A DNA stretch of 64,000 nucleotides, taken from assembly GCA_015501605.1 (NCBI GenBank), contig JADNRZ010000005.1, forward strand, positions 2,232,001 to 2,296,000, in the 5' to 3' direction. Below the pieces are notes generated by a model, which saw only the letters and a list, made by a program, of their open reading frames with translations, did no database searches and had not been told where the DNA came from. The DNA comes from Panaeolus papilionaceus (taxonomy: Eukaryota > Basidiomycota > Agaricomycetes > Agaricales). Position numbers and translations under genes: made by a program. Numbering within the stretch: position 1 is the stretch's first letter; every line of letters starts with the position of its first letter. Shown here piece after piece: positions 11,146-22,604 of the stretch.

Positions 11146-11898
11146 ATGAAACTTTCTTTCGCAGCCTTCATTCTCTCGACCTTCTCTCTCGTCGCTGGAT
11201 TGCCTAGCACCGAATCCAGGTCAAAACATGAAGTAGATATATCTGCTGTTTGCAGCCCACCTGAGAGCTAACATCGCATCAGTAAATGGAACCAGAATCA
11301 TCCAGCGACAAAACCCGTCTGAAGTCATTACATGCAATAACGCAGGCACAGCGGTAGGTCATTCGTAGAGATTTGTAAATGGAGACTTGCTAATAGTACC
11401 TCTTCCATGACTTATATATACAGGTCGATCGTACCCCTATCGCCTCTGTCATTGATGACTTTTGTGGGTAGGTGAATTAGTTCGTGTTTTCAAGCGGGAG
11501 TATTGATACGAGACTCGTTTTTTTAGAAGATCGGTCGCCAAGTAACCAACGGACAATGCCTCGCAGTGCGTCGTCTCATTTCTGGGGCACGAAGAGCATG
11601 GCATCACTCACGTATCATGCCAAACAGATGCATTACACTTACGGGACGTTTACTGTACTTGTCAGTGGACTGGCCATCAACGGGTAAGTCGATCTACGAT
11701 TATCATTCAATTCAAGATTTAAAGCTCAAGTTTACAAGATGTACGCGGAAGGTCGACGATAACTGTGGTCATCTTCTCCGCCTGCCAGTCGATAGATGCA
11801 ACGTCGACAGCCCAACGACAGGAAAGCAAGGCGGGTTTGTTACTGACGTGTGCGGCCAATGGGTCGTCGACCCTGGTTCAAACGGAAGCGACTTTTAA
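11146..11898 (+). CDS. small secreted protein copy C (divergent; frame problem at one junction)
   Basis: The start MKLSFAAFILSTFSLVAGLP is a signal peptide. Later exons encode VNGTRIIQRQNPSEVITCNN, VDRTPIASVIDDFCG, a 13-codon exon KIGRQVTNGQCLA, TYGTFTVLVSGLAING, and a last exon with VDDNCGHLLRLPVDRCN and a C-terminal VDPGSNGSDF ending at the TAA at 11896-11898. It is the most divergent copy and appears to lack the small second exon. The junction after FCG cannot be closed in frame: the donor GG|GTAGGT is phase 2, but the acceptor TTTTTTTAG|AAG is followed by a frame needing one extra base. It may be a pseudogene, or use a junction I missed. Confidence 0.5.
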
Positions 11899-11983
11899 AC
11901 TGTATCGAACAACGTCAGGTCACGAACAAGGGGAAGCGGGTATAATTCATGGAATTTATGTTGAATTTTGGCGAAATTATTAT

Positions 11984-12734
11984 TTATGCTGTCGTCTTTT
12001 GAACAGCTGTCTTGAGCGAACCATCAAAGAGCAAGCGATTCCAACCCTCGCTGGAGAACGTCATTTTCTCTCCTGTAAAACGCTGCTGTAAGATCACCCA
12101 TCCACCGACTATCATGTCCCAGAAGTCTTCTGTCCCAGCACGTAAAATCAACGCCCGTGGGTGACCTCTGTCCGTGAGCTCAAGCCAGGCAACAGGGTGC
12201 TCCATATCGGTGTCTGGGCAGAGCTGCATTCTAATCAGGGTTCATGAATTAAATTTCAAACCATGGGGATTTGCGCACTGCAAGACGTGTCTGAGGGTCG
12301 AGTCGCCATGCAAACTTCCCGACTCCTGTGTCAAATACCCATTTGACTCTGTTGAACCAAGCAAGTGCTGATTTGACGACAAGAAACTAGAAGGAAGAAT
12401 GTGTAGCCGCTCACTTTTTATTCCCAGTCTTAACCTCGTGCAACCAATCTTTGATTTTCAGAGCCTTCCCGTCAAAATGCCTCGAGAACGTTATCTCGTC
12501 AGAGAACAAGTTACGTCTCTGGACTTTCACTAAAATCTCCTTCGTGTGAGGATTACTGATCTCGATTCTGGTGCCTGTAGCATCGCCTATGGCGATCTTG
12601 AAGTAGGGCCAACCATCGTGCGTCAGGATGTTGTTAATGACGCTAGATGTTTTGAATGTAAGACTGCTATTGGGAAGGGGGTTGACCAGCGTCACTTCGG
12701 AGGCGGCCGCGAAGTCGTTTTGAGGGGAGTACAT
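11984..12734 (-). CDS. DUF6593-like protein
   Basis: A three-exon model (12734-12415, 12348-12279, 12223-11984) joins in frame to 209 residues. It starts MYSPQNDFAAASEVTLVNPL, includes PYFKIAIGD....TRIEI, a WLHEV segment and VKWVFDTGVGKFAWRLDP, and ends with a segment containing HPVAWLEL and FWDMIVGGWVILQQR. The order of short beta-strand-like segments (substrate-like 'F.S.SVINN.L...GWPYFKI', then 'W....G..F.WRLD', then 'VAWLEL') matches the basidiomycete DUF6593 family as I know it; its function is unknown. All four splice sites are GT/AG. It is convergent with secreted-protein copy C, whose stop is only 85 bases away. Confidence 0.6.
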
Positions 12735-13439
12735 GGAGGATTCAGGTAAGTAAGAATGACAGTGGGTGAGAAACTAGTGCTCATATTTATAGTATTTGAG
12801 TCCGTATAGGCTTGGCGATGGAAGCTAGGAGAACCATCTATAATTGTTCTAAATTGTGTCCAGTCCTGGATGACCAGAAGCACTCAGGGAACCTGGCCCT
12901 TGCTACGATATGCAGAGTGCATCCGAGTCGCAATTTCACCCAGCACTGCCAGTGGGTACGGACTGAAGACAGTCGAAATCTTTTATTTATTCTACAGGCT
13001 ATGTAGAGTTCAATGCTAATTGTGTATGTGTGCGCATGACCTAAAGCTACAGTGCTAAAGGCCGAGGTATGAAATAGGGGTCAATCCGACGGGGGACCGA
13101 GAATCATATTGCATCGCTTTGTGCTTCATGCTGTAGCATTTAATTTTGTACCAGTATATTTTATCTCAGTTATATCTTTTCTAGGTATTGTCACTGCAGC
13201 ATTAGCACCTCTTTGACCTCGCATTCAAGTTCCAATGCACTAGTAGCATCTTTGATGGGACCCTACCAATAATTACATCAATCATTGATTCAGATGCTGC
13301 ATCACAGGCAGATACCGAACACGCACGAGACCTACACGAGACAGACGTGAGTTATTCTAGAGGTTATTTTCACCATCGATTCTCTTCTCTCTATCTCTCT
13401 CATTTCGTGTCAACGCACAGTGTTTTTCGAGTCAGGATC
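12735..13439. other. intergenic, nothing recognised
   Basis: About 700 bases between the divergently transcribed DUF6593-like gene and the first F-box gene. Open frames here are short and unlike any neighbour. Pyrimidine-rich tracts near 13380-13400 precede the F-box start. Confidence 0.4.
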
Positions 13440-15037
13440 ATGACCAGGTCAAAGAAGAAGGGAAAGTCTAAAGGGCCTGATCCTACATCGGCTGTAGTGG
13501 ACGGCAAAAGCGACAACGACCCACCTCGGAATCAACCTGTTTTCCCCTGGAGCACTCATATCTTCCCCAAAATTATTCAGCATCTTGTTTGGATTATAGA
13601 GGACTCAAGGATGGATTTCCTTTTCCGCCGCAGTCGTTACTCTGCTACCAAAAAGGACCTCAAGAACTGCGCTCTGGTCTGTCGAGCGTTCTCGGCTTTA
13701 TGCAGACCACACATCTTTGGTTCGGTCAGTCTTGGCATCGGAAACAAGGGGTCGGAGCCTTCGCTCGCCCAACTGTCCTCTCTCATCATGGCCAACCCCT
13801 CACTTGCGACCTACATCAAAGATGTTTCGTGCGAGTTTGTCGCAACCCGGTCTACCAATGTCAAGGACGTGCCGGGGTTACCTATCATATTCCGCCTGCC
13901 TAACATCCACACTCTCGCTATCACTACCGATGAAAGCGCAAATGAACTCGTTACACGGCGCTATAAAGCCACGCAAAACGCTAATCTGGCATGGAGGACA
14001 ACACTGGATCTTTTCGCCATGTCGCAAAATCTGACGCAGATCACCCTTGCCAACAGTGGGATCCACCTCTTCTCGACCTGCTCGCGTCTCCCACTTTGCA
14101 GACGCTCGAGTTGCGAAGGTGTAATATTTCCGGATCTTTCTCCGTCCCCAGCAGTCGTGTCCCGTCCAAGGGCTTCAGACTCAAACGCTTCAGCTTTTCA
14201 GAGGTTAACAACCTTCCGATATCATTCCTCAGCTACTGCCCCGACTTGGAAGAGGTCGAATTTTTTGAGGTTGAGTCAGCTGAGCAGGAAATTGCTGCTT
14301 TGGCGACCCTCTGCGTCATTCCATACCCGTCATTCCGAAAGCTGAGCAAGATAACGTCCCAGGGCGGGTTCAATTTGTCTGACATCTGCAATTGGGCTGG
14401 GGTGGCGGGCCTCCGTATCTTTCCTGCACTGAAGAGCATTAGCGTCAACTTCACAGACGAGAACGAAATCCCTGGTTTGAACGAACTGTTTACGTTTGCG
14501 CCACTGTTGGAAAGCTTGGAAATCACCAGTAAGTTTTGGCATATCTGTTTTGCTTCACGGCCTCACAACTATTATGTATTAGATTCTCGAGAAATTGCAA
14601 CCAGATTCTTGAATCTTCAACCTTTCATTCGAGTATGCAGGTTCACGCTGAAGAACTTTTGGATGGACTACACAGCAGAGTCCATGGTCGAAGCGGAAGG
14701 GCACGTCCAGGCTTTCTGCGATATTCTCACCCTTGTTCGAAAGGACAATATCCTGGAGGAGATTACACTGCGTATTGACGGAGTGTACTGCAATGACGTC
14801 GAAATGCTTCGCCCTCGTTCCGTTAATCAATGGGAACATTTCCAGAACATGATCCTAGAACGCGACAACTTCCCTCATCTCCGCGAAGTCGTTGTATGTT
14901 TTGAACCCTTTGTGTCCTCCACCACAGGAAATACGGACAATTCTCCTTTGGAAAGCTATTTGAATCGCGTACTAAAGGGCTTGTTCACGACGAAGCGTTT
15001 TGATTTCAAGGGTCGCGTCAATATGCATTGGATGTAG
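13440..15037 (+). pseudogene. F-box/LRR gene with a one-base frameshift (subfamily A, copy 1)
   Basis: The N-terminal half from ATG 13440 has a basic leader (MTRSKKKGKSKG), the F-box region with FPKIIQHLVWI and LKNCALVCRAFSALCRPHIF, and reads to LTQITLAN at about 14050. There the paralogues read TISNMWDPPIVQLL; here the sequence is AAC A-G TGG GAT CCA, one base short, so the continuing frame DPPLLDLLASPTLQTLELRR is offset. That second frame stays open through the LRRs, a small intron near 14528-14582 and the C terminus (NFPHLREVVVCFEP...) to 15037. Everything else is intact, so this is a very recent disruption or a base error. If corrected it would encode about 510 residues. Confidence 0.7.
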
Positions 15038-15389
15038 GGCAATTAGCGAACTTCTTCACTGGGCTGTAGTCTGCTTCCCTCTCTGGACTCTCTGCTAGCC
15101 TGTCTTTAGCACGTAGCCTATTCGTATAATGCACCAATACTCGTCGAATTACAGCAATAAAAACTACACATGCGTCCCCCACATCTTGTCATTGGGCAGG
15201 AAGGAGATACCGATAGGGGCTTTACCGACACCGCATCTGAACAAACAATAAACAAACAACGCCAACGCCTGGAGTCATTGATCGCTCAATGATCACGACC
15301 AGGGTTCTGACTTCAACCCCACCATATCCATTCATTTTCTCAAGTTTTTGTCTGGACTCGTCCAATTCGTACATAGTTTGACCCTAACA
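15038..15389. promoter_or_regulatory. upstream region of F-box subfamily A copy 2
   Basis: Bases 15240-15310 (AACAAACAA repeats, GATCGCTCAATGATCA, then CAGGGTTCT) recur in similar order at 17060-17140 before copy 3, showing that the promoter was duplicated with the gene. A GATCGCTCA core is shared. Confidence 0.4.
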
Positions 15390-16982
15390 ATGGCGGAGTC
15401 AAAAACTGAGGTGACTGGAGCGAAGTCATCCAGAGAAATCGGGGACTGGCCAATCTTCCCGGTTGAAATCTTTGAGGACATCATCCAACAAATCGCATTG
15501 GAGGAGAAGGAGAATAGCAGACCTACAGTTGGATATTATCCTGATGATGATGAAGAACCCACGCCTTCGGAAACCAAGAATCTTTCTCTGGTCTGCTGGA
15601 CATTTACGCGGCTATGTCGTCCTTACATCTGGGAGTCTATCAACATCTCGTTTGAATCTAGGAGGCCACGTCCATCCTTGAAGAGACTCTCGGATCTCGT
15701 CAAAAGGTCTCCCGTTTTGGCCACCTATGTCACCCGTGTTTCATGTTCGTTCGAATCCGCTTTCGTGGAGGCTAACGATGTTTCAGGCATATCGGTTCTT
15801 TTTGGCCTTCCCAATGTCAAAGAATTCGAGATTCCGGAAGAGGCAGCTGGTATGAATCAATGGACTTTGTACTATGGGGAAAACGACGAAAAGCTTGCGT
15901 GGAAGGCCATTCTCTCACATTTTATGGCGCGTCCGCTTTCGAAGATCACGATCTCCAATATGTGGGACCCTCCCATAGTCCAGCTACTCTCTTCCCCAGC
16001 GTTGGAGACTCTTCAGCTCCGTGCCTGTACACATGCAGAACCGCTCCAACTCTCTGCCAAAACCGTCGGCCCCAACGGGTTCAATCTCAAACGTTTCGTA
16101 GGATCCGACCTCAGAAACTTCCCGCTCGAAATTCTCAGCTGCTGTCCAGAACTGGAGGAGCTTGATCTCGTGAGCGTGCATCCCTCAGATGACGATGACC
16201 CCACGGCGTTCTTGCTGTCGACAACTATCGCGCCTTTCAGAAGACTCCGGAAGTTCACGACTCAAGGGTTCTTCGACTGCGCCCTCCTCACAGAGCTAGC
16301 AACCGTCGCTGGTCTGAAGTATTTCCCGGCATTGAAGGTCATCAGCATTACGGTTCTTGATAGGGAGGAGATCCCAGGTGTTGTTGCTTTTTTCAAATAC
16401 TGTCAATCTCTTGAGGAGATTTATTTCCAGAGTGAGTTCGATCTATCCAGATTTCTCCTAATTTTAACTCACTTATTTATTGAATTACGCATAGTTTCCC
16501 GAGACGCTGCCTTGATGGACCCTAAGCCGCTTCGCGAGCTCATTCTCACATCCAAGAGGACTTTGAAGGATATCTGGCTGGACTGCGGGGTTGATTCGCT
16601 TGAAGGTGCCGAAAAGATAGCCGGGCAACTCTGCGACACGCTCGAACAAATGCGCGGTCAAAACGTTCTTGAGGAGCTCACCACGGGAACAGACTTCCAG
16701 TGCATGGACTCTGATCTGCTTCAACCACCTTCAGTAAAGCAATGGCAGCGTCTCAACGCGGTCCTTCTGGATAACGATGGCGCGGATTTCCCTCACCTCC
16801 GCGAGGTCGTAATCTGTTTGGAGCCGTTTGTTCACCCCACAGGTCGTATTCGCCCACAACTGGAGGCGAGATTAAAGGAGTTCTTTAAGGAACCATTAAA
16901 GGGTTTGTTTGCGACGAAACGTTTCAAGTTCATGAGCGCGATTAATCTTCATATGGTGGGTATGACGCAGCATGGTATATGA
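15390..16982 (+). CDS. F-box/LRR protein (subfamily A, copy 2)
   Basis: Exons 15390-16431 and 16495-16982 give 509 residues. I chose the ATG at 15390 (MAESKTEVTGAKSSREIGDW) because copy 3 begins in the same place; the frame is open further upstream. The F-box-like region FPVEIFEDIIQQIALEE...LSLVCWTFTRLCRPYIWES is followed by irregular leucine-rich repeats (for example LSSPALETLQLRAC, LEILSCCPELEELDL, FRRLRKFTTQG). The C-terminal block has PKPLRELILTSKRTLKDIWL and FPHLREVVICLEPFV. Likely a substrate adaptor of an SCF ubiquitin ligase, by family. It is the most complete member of the subfamily here and the reference for reading the broken ones. The 63-nt intron is in frame and stop-free, so unspliced transcript would also be open. 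Confidence 0.8.
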   Translation: MAESKTEVTGAKSSREIGDWPIFPVEIFEDIIQQIALEEKENSRPTVGYYPDDDEEPTPSETKNLSLVCWTFTRLCRPYIWESINISFESRRPRPSLKRLSDLVKRSPVLATYVTRVSCSFESAFVEANDVSGISVLFGLPNVKEFEIPEEAAGMNQWTLYYGENDEKLAWKAILSHFMARPLSKITISNMWDPPIVQLLSSPALETLQLRACTHAEPLQLSAKTVGPNGFNLKRFVGSDLRNFPLEILSCCPELEELDLVSVHPSDDDDPTAFLLSTTIAPFRRLRKFTTQGFFDCALLTELATVAGLKYFPALKVISITVLDREEIPGVVAFFKYCQSLEEIYFQSEFDLSRFLLILTHLFIELRIVSRDAALMDPKPLRELILTSKRTLKDIWLDCGVDSLEGAEKIAGQLCDTLEQMRGQNVLEELTTGTDFQCMDSDLLQPPSVKQWQRLNAVLLDNDGADFPHLREVVICLEPFVHPTGRIRPQLEARLKEFFKEPLKGLFATKRFKFMSAINLHMVGMTQHGI

Positions 16983-17242
16983 TAGATTTTGTTTAGGAAC
17001 ACCGTCTGACTCTGTATTCGTCCCATTAGTCTCCTCTAAGAATAGCGATAGGGGCTCACAACAAATAACAAACAAACAAGATCAATGCCATGGTCATCGA
17101 TCGCTCATCCAGCTAAATTATCATGAGCAGGGTTCTACCCTATTATCCTAGCCAATCGCTCTTTTGTCTTGATCAAAAACTCACATTTCCCCCGGATTTT
17201 CAACCTTACACTTGTCTCATTAAACATCGTTTAAACATAATA

Positions 17243-18819
17243 ATGGTAGAATCACAAAACGAGTGGATTAGTGGAGCGAAATCATGCAGGGAAATCGGGG
17301 ACTGGCCAAGCTTTCCGGTTGAAATCTTCGCGGATATCATCCAATTAATAGCACTAGGGGGAAAAAAGGACAACAAACCTACGAAACTTGGGTATTACTG
17401 TGATGACTATGATGAAACCACATCCTATGAAGTCCACAAACTATCCCTAGTCTGCTGGATGTTTACACGGTTATGTCGCCCTCACATCTGGGAGTCAATC
17501 AACATCTCTTTTGAATCCATCAATAATCTCTCGGATATTGTCAAAAGGTCCCCCATTTTGGCCACCTATGTCACCCGTGTTTCGTGTTCATTCGAATCAT
17601 CTTTCGTGGAGGTGGATGATGTTCCCGGGTTATCGGTCCTTTTTGGTCTTCCAAATGTCAAGGAATTCGAGATTCCAGAAGATTCAGCGCTCTTAAGTTA
17701 TTTGCCCTTGTACAATGGTGGACAGAGCAAAAAGTTTGCATGGAAGGTTATTCTCTCCCATTTTATCACGCGTCCACTTTCGAAGATCACAATCTCCAAC
17801 ATGCGGGATCCTCCTATCATCCAGCTGCTCTCCTCCCCGGCGTTGGAGACTCTTCACCTACATTCCTGCAGGCATAACAAACCGATCCAGCTCCCTGACA
17901 AAACCGTCAGTCCCAATGGGTTTGGTCTCAAGTGTTTCGTAGGATCCGACCTCGCAAAATTCCCACTTGAAATCCTCAGCTGCTGTCCAGGACTTGAGGA
18001 GCTCGATCTGCTGGACGTGCATCCCTCAGATGATGACACCACCCGTGCATTCTTGCTGTCGATGCCCATCACACCGTTCAGAAGACTCAGGAAATTTACT
18101 ACCCGAGGGTTGTTCGACTGTTCCCTCCTCACGAGGCTGGCAACCGTCGCTGGTCTGAAGCATTTCCCAGCATTGAAGGTGATTAGCATTGAGGCTGTGA
18201 ACGACAGGGACGTCTCAGGTATTGTAGAATTTTTCAAATACTGTCGATCGCTCGAGAAGATCTTCTTTCTTAGTGGGTTTGATTTATCTGGTATCCGAAA
18301 TTTAATTCACCTACTCATTGGATCATGGTCGTAGATTTCCAAGATGCTGCCTCAGCGGACCCTAAGCCTCTTCGAGAGCTCATTCTCACATCCATGGGCA
18401 GTTTGAACGATATCTGGCTTGATTTCGGAGTCAGGTCGCTTAAAGACGCGGAAAAGATGGCCGGGGAGTTCTGCGACACACTAGAAAGAATGCGCGGTCA
18501 AAATGTTCTGGAAGAGCTTACCATTGGGACACACTTTCCGTGCATGGACTTAGACCTCTTCCAACCACCCTCTGTTGAGCAGTGGCAGCGTCTCGACAAG
18601 GTCCTTTTGGATAACAATGGCGCGGATTTCCCTCACCTTCGTGAGGTTTTAATCTGTCTGGAGCCGTCCGTCCACCCTACAGGGCCGGCTGACCCGCAGT
18701 CGGAGGCGAGGATGAAAAGTTTCCTTCAGGAGCCATTGAAGGGCTTGTTTGCGACGAAGCATTTCAAATTTACGAGCGCCATTAATCTTCATATGAGGCA
18801 TAACCAGTCCGATATATAA
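17243..18819 (+). CDS. F-box/LRR protein (subfamily A, copy 3)
   Basis: Exons 17243-18272 and 18335-18819 give 504 residues. The start MVESQNEWISGAKSCREIGD aligns with copy 2. The F-box region reads FPVEIFADIIQLIAL and LSLVCWMFTRLCRPHIWES. The LRR and C-terminal blocks follow copy 2 closely (SNMRDPPIIQLLSSPALETL, LEILSCCPGLEELDLLDVHP, FPHLREVLICLEPSVHPTG). Relative to copy 2 it has lost a few residues after NISFES. The intron is at the same position and phase in both, just after the IFFL / IYFQ segment. This is clearly a tandem duplicate. Confidence 0.8.
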
Positions 18820-19061
18820 TATATTTTGTTTGCAGTATGTATGTAGCTCGAAGCCAAATATATTTCCAGTTATGACCAAATCATCGTTGTCACCGTGGGT
18901 AATATCTCAGTCCAAGTACGACACAATCAGGCGGTGCCTTACGCCCATTCACAATGCTCTCTCACTCTCACACCTTTTCCTCTTTACTTTTCCCTGGTCG
19001 TCAACATTACCTTCCACCCCACTCATCTGACACCCTAATCCCTCCCCAAGCGAAAACAACA

Positions 19062-20855
19062 ATGGTAAAATCTTCGCCTCTGCTGACATCACTTCCTGCT
19101 GAGCTTGTAGGACTGATTACGGACTCAGTACGTCCTCGAGCTCAAATGCCATCTCAACAACCAAATAGTAATCACAGTCTTGCTGCCTTGCCTAGATGAG
19201 TTACAAGGACATCCAGTCGTTGCGCCTTGTCTGTAGGCATTTGAGCTCAGCTGCAGAAAGTCGGGCACTGTCCCGATTCACTCTGAATTGCTACTCGTCC
19301 CCTGATGGGTTCTTCCACCACGTTCCGTTGGAGAAAATTCAGGCCTACTCTGCAGCTGGGTGGACTCCTGCCATATATCATGTCCGGCATCTATCCATAC
19401 GTAATGTGTGCATGAACTTTAGATACGGCGACACGACCTTTGATCACCTGCTCCAAATGCCCTCTCCCGACTCGGATGCATCAGAACGAGAGCGAATCAG
19501 GGCGAGTTTTTATTGGGACGTTCTCAAAACGTTTTTCTTGGGTGAAGGGATGCGAAGGGTATCTACGATCTCGTAAGCCCTTTTGATCATCAGATCCTTG
19601 CGTAAATCAGACGCTCACACACGATTACCTATGATACATAGCTGGAGTCTTGATTGTCCCGTCCACGCGTGGGGAAACGGCACATGCGAGGGCATGATTC
19701 GTTGGGTCTGTGAGCAGATACAGTTGAGCGGAATCGCACCGTTGAAGTGCCTAAAGCTTATCATCGGCTCTTCGTTATCTGCTACTCGCCTGCTTGGTCT
19801 ACTGGAAGATGTTGGGGGGTTCCCTTTCGCCAGCAGCGTCTACATAGAGGGTAACATCGATGCAACTCATCCATCACTCCCAAAGACTCTCGTTGGACCA
19901 CCCCGGTCGCTATTTCTGGATGTGGACCTTCATTACAGCGGGGACAAGTTCTTAGCTGAATCATCGTCTAACGCTGGCTCGAACGACGTTCTCCTCAAAC
20001 CTAAGAGCGCCAAAAACCTCATTCAGTACCTCCGGCTTATCATCCCTGTCATGTCATTTCGCATCAAACCACAGGCGTTTGGACATTTTCGGTGTTTAAA
20101 GACCCTCAAATTCCATCGGACCCGTTCAAATAGATTCCCTTTCTATCCTCCAGCTGTAGAAGACGATGCAGACAATTCCTTTCCGCGTTTCTGGCGACAA
20201 ATGCTATCGGAACACATTTTTGTGGAGAACCTGACATACCCAGCCCCGGAAGTGGAGGAGGCGTTCATAACCTACTTGTCAGCTTACCCAGAGCCTTCGT
20301 TGAAAGTTCTGGTGTTCCATTTCGACGACACAGATGGGCAATTTCCCTCCAGCACGTCAATCACGGCTCTGGAAACGTTGTTCTTCACGGCGTTACCATC
20401 CATTGCTGAAGGTCTGGAGGAGCTGCGTATGCCTATGCATACAAAGTGCCAAGGCTGGTGTCCTGACGCGCTTCCGCCATTTCTTATCCCGTTTCATCAG
20501 CTAGTCTCTTTGAGGCAACTTACAATGTCTGTGAACATGCACCATCCCATTTCGGGAATGATATCGAAAACTATCGGCCTTGTGGGTATTATATCTCTAA
20601 TGAGGATTCCCTTCAAAGCTAATTGTCTTCTTCATCGCTACATAGTACCTTGATGATTTGATTCAAACCGTGTTTCGAGGACATCCTTATCTGAAGGAAG
20701 TCAACGTGATCGCGCTCATGAATTGGTATCCGGCCAAGTACTTGGAGCACACTGTAAAGCTTTCATTAGATTTCGAAAGCCCTTCGAATTTCTTTTCCCG
20801 GCTGCAGAAAGACCATCCTCCGTTTATGTTCTCGGAACGTCGATCGCGATGGTAG
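19062..20855 (+). CDS. F-box-like/LRR protein of a different subfamily
   Basis: Exons 19062-19127, 19196-19572, 19642-20581 and 20646-20855 join to 530 residues. The N terminus MVKSSPLLTSLPAELVGLIT has the minimal F-box start LPAELVGLI, followed after the first intron by DIQSLRLVCRHLSSAAESRA, the usual second F-box helix. The rest is an irregular alpha/beta leucine-rich region (RALSRFTLNCYSS, LKCLKLIIGSS, LKTLKFHRTRS, GLEELRMPMHTK). It shares no close segments with its upstream F-box neighbours, so it belongs to another branch. Probably an SCF adaptor; substrate unknown. Confidence 0.75.
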
Positions 20856-22163
20856 TTAATATGTTTAATGAATTACTTGTAATAATCGTGTACATACTTT
20901 ATGATATATTTTGTGTAAATTTACCGACTTTTTGTGGTCGCCATATTTCGACTGTATTAAGCACCATAGTAGTTCGACCTTCGACTAGTGACGCAGTCCC
21001 TCACCTGATGCATCGAGTGAGGGGCCGGTCACAGGTCTAGTTCGACCTTGGAGCTCAAGCGTTTGGCATGAGAGGATAATAATCTTTTTTGAGCTACTTT
21101 GAATGACTTCATTAAGGAACGGTCTAGCGTGCTGCGCTGTGTGTCGGCTTCTAGCTCTTCAGATGAACTAGCAATAGTTCAACTTCTAGGGGCCTGTGCC
21201 TACAGCTGGCTGCGCATGCATGTCAACATTCTTATGAATCACTGCATTTGTCGGAAAAATCAAAAAAAAAAGTATCCATGTGTATACTGTGTCTATAGAG
21301 GTGTATCAGTCCATCAGGATTTCGGCTAGTGTGTCTGCGTAAGTCAGAGCCTATAAAGAGTAAACAACCCATATTACTTATAGAGTGAAGCCGGGGTAAT
21401 GCTCGTCCATATGCCGCACACACCTATATCGTGATTTCGGTGGGTGATAGAGTGGACTGGCATAAGTCAGAGCCTATATAGAGTGTACACGCTCATCCGC
21501 CTGAATATTGAGTGACCAGGCATACAGCTGATCTCGATCTATGGTTGCTTCTACTTCCTTGCCTTTGGTGCTGATATCAATGGGTAGTTCAAATATAGGC
21601 TCTGGTATATTTCAAATATTACAATTACAACCAATTTTATATTTACAAGATAATACTATGATATCTCTTCTGCTATAACATAAGAGAGTGACGATATAGC
21701 TAACTAGTACGAAGAGGTTAAGTCCATCAGGTGACAGGTGTTCGTGCCCTTGCTCACCTACGTGCATCAAAACTTCAAGGCCACTTTGCTTAGATGCGAG
21801 GGAGTATTACATACTGGCGACGCTGCATGCGAGGAGGGAAGAGATAAAGAAGTGTCAATAGGAGAATGAAGAGATTGTATCCCTAGTATGTTAGAGTCTG
21901 AGTCCAAGATAACCCACTTACCGTGGACTCAAAGGGAGACTAAGAGATGAAGGTCAGCGAACTTAGGCGAAAAAGTGCTGAGGAACCCAATGCCTTGATT
22001 AACGTCGCTTTATATGTCCTTGATATTCGCCGGACTGACGCAATGCTCGGGAGGAAAATGGAGCAGTGGAGCCAGCGTTGGGGCCCAGTGGGGCCCCCAA
22101 AATTGGGTTTTCAGTCTCTCAGCAAACATGTTCTAACGAGACATTGAAGATTTTGCTTCTCAT

Positions 22164-22604
22164 CAGTGACTACAAGGCCATATATGCAAATCACGATTTT
22201 CCGACGTACGGTGGTCTACACATAATATACACAATTATTCCTCAAAATTTGACCTTGACCATGCAAAAACAGGATGCATGTATGGTTTTCTGTATTTTGC
22301 ACATCACAGCCATATGGTATTACACCAAATGAGACGGAGTATTTGTGATGGGTAGTGTTGATATGACTGGTTGGTTATACCAACAGAAAATGTTATATCA
22401 TGAGTTTCAGCTTCCTATCGAGGTGTATTCAGGGCTGATAGGTATTCTAGGCGGAATTGATAACAGTGTATCTCCCAGTTAGGCTCTAACGCTCGCGTAC
22501 ACACACTGATACACCACTTATCTGTGAGTTCAAGTAGGCTGATCCTCACCTATAAACCCGTCAGCGACCGCAAGGGTATATATGCAAATCGTGATTTTTC
22601 CGAC
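22164..22604 (+). repeat. direct repeat pair flanking about 350 bp
   Basis: The two copies, 22164-22204 and 22561-22604, share CAG(T/C)GAC, then CAAGG, then ATATATGCAAATC(A/G)(C/T)GATTTT and CCGAC, in the same orientation. They could be the ends of a small non-autonomous element or part of a dispersed repeat family. Confidence 0.5.

Noticed and set aside
20940..21060. tRNA-like hairpin (CCCTCAC ... GTGAGGGG with GGTCTAGTTCGACC)
   Set aside because: It has a stem and a GTTCGA-like loop, but no cloverleaf, acceptor stem pairing or A box could be fitted.
21901..22145. Possible LTR or primer-binding site
   Set aside because: TGAGTCCA/TGGACTCA is a short inverted pair, but there is no second LTR, polypurine tract or polymerase frame nearby.
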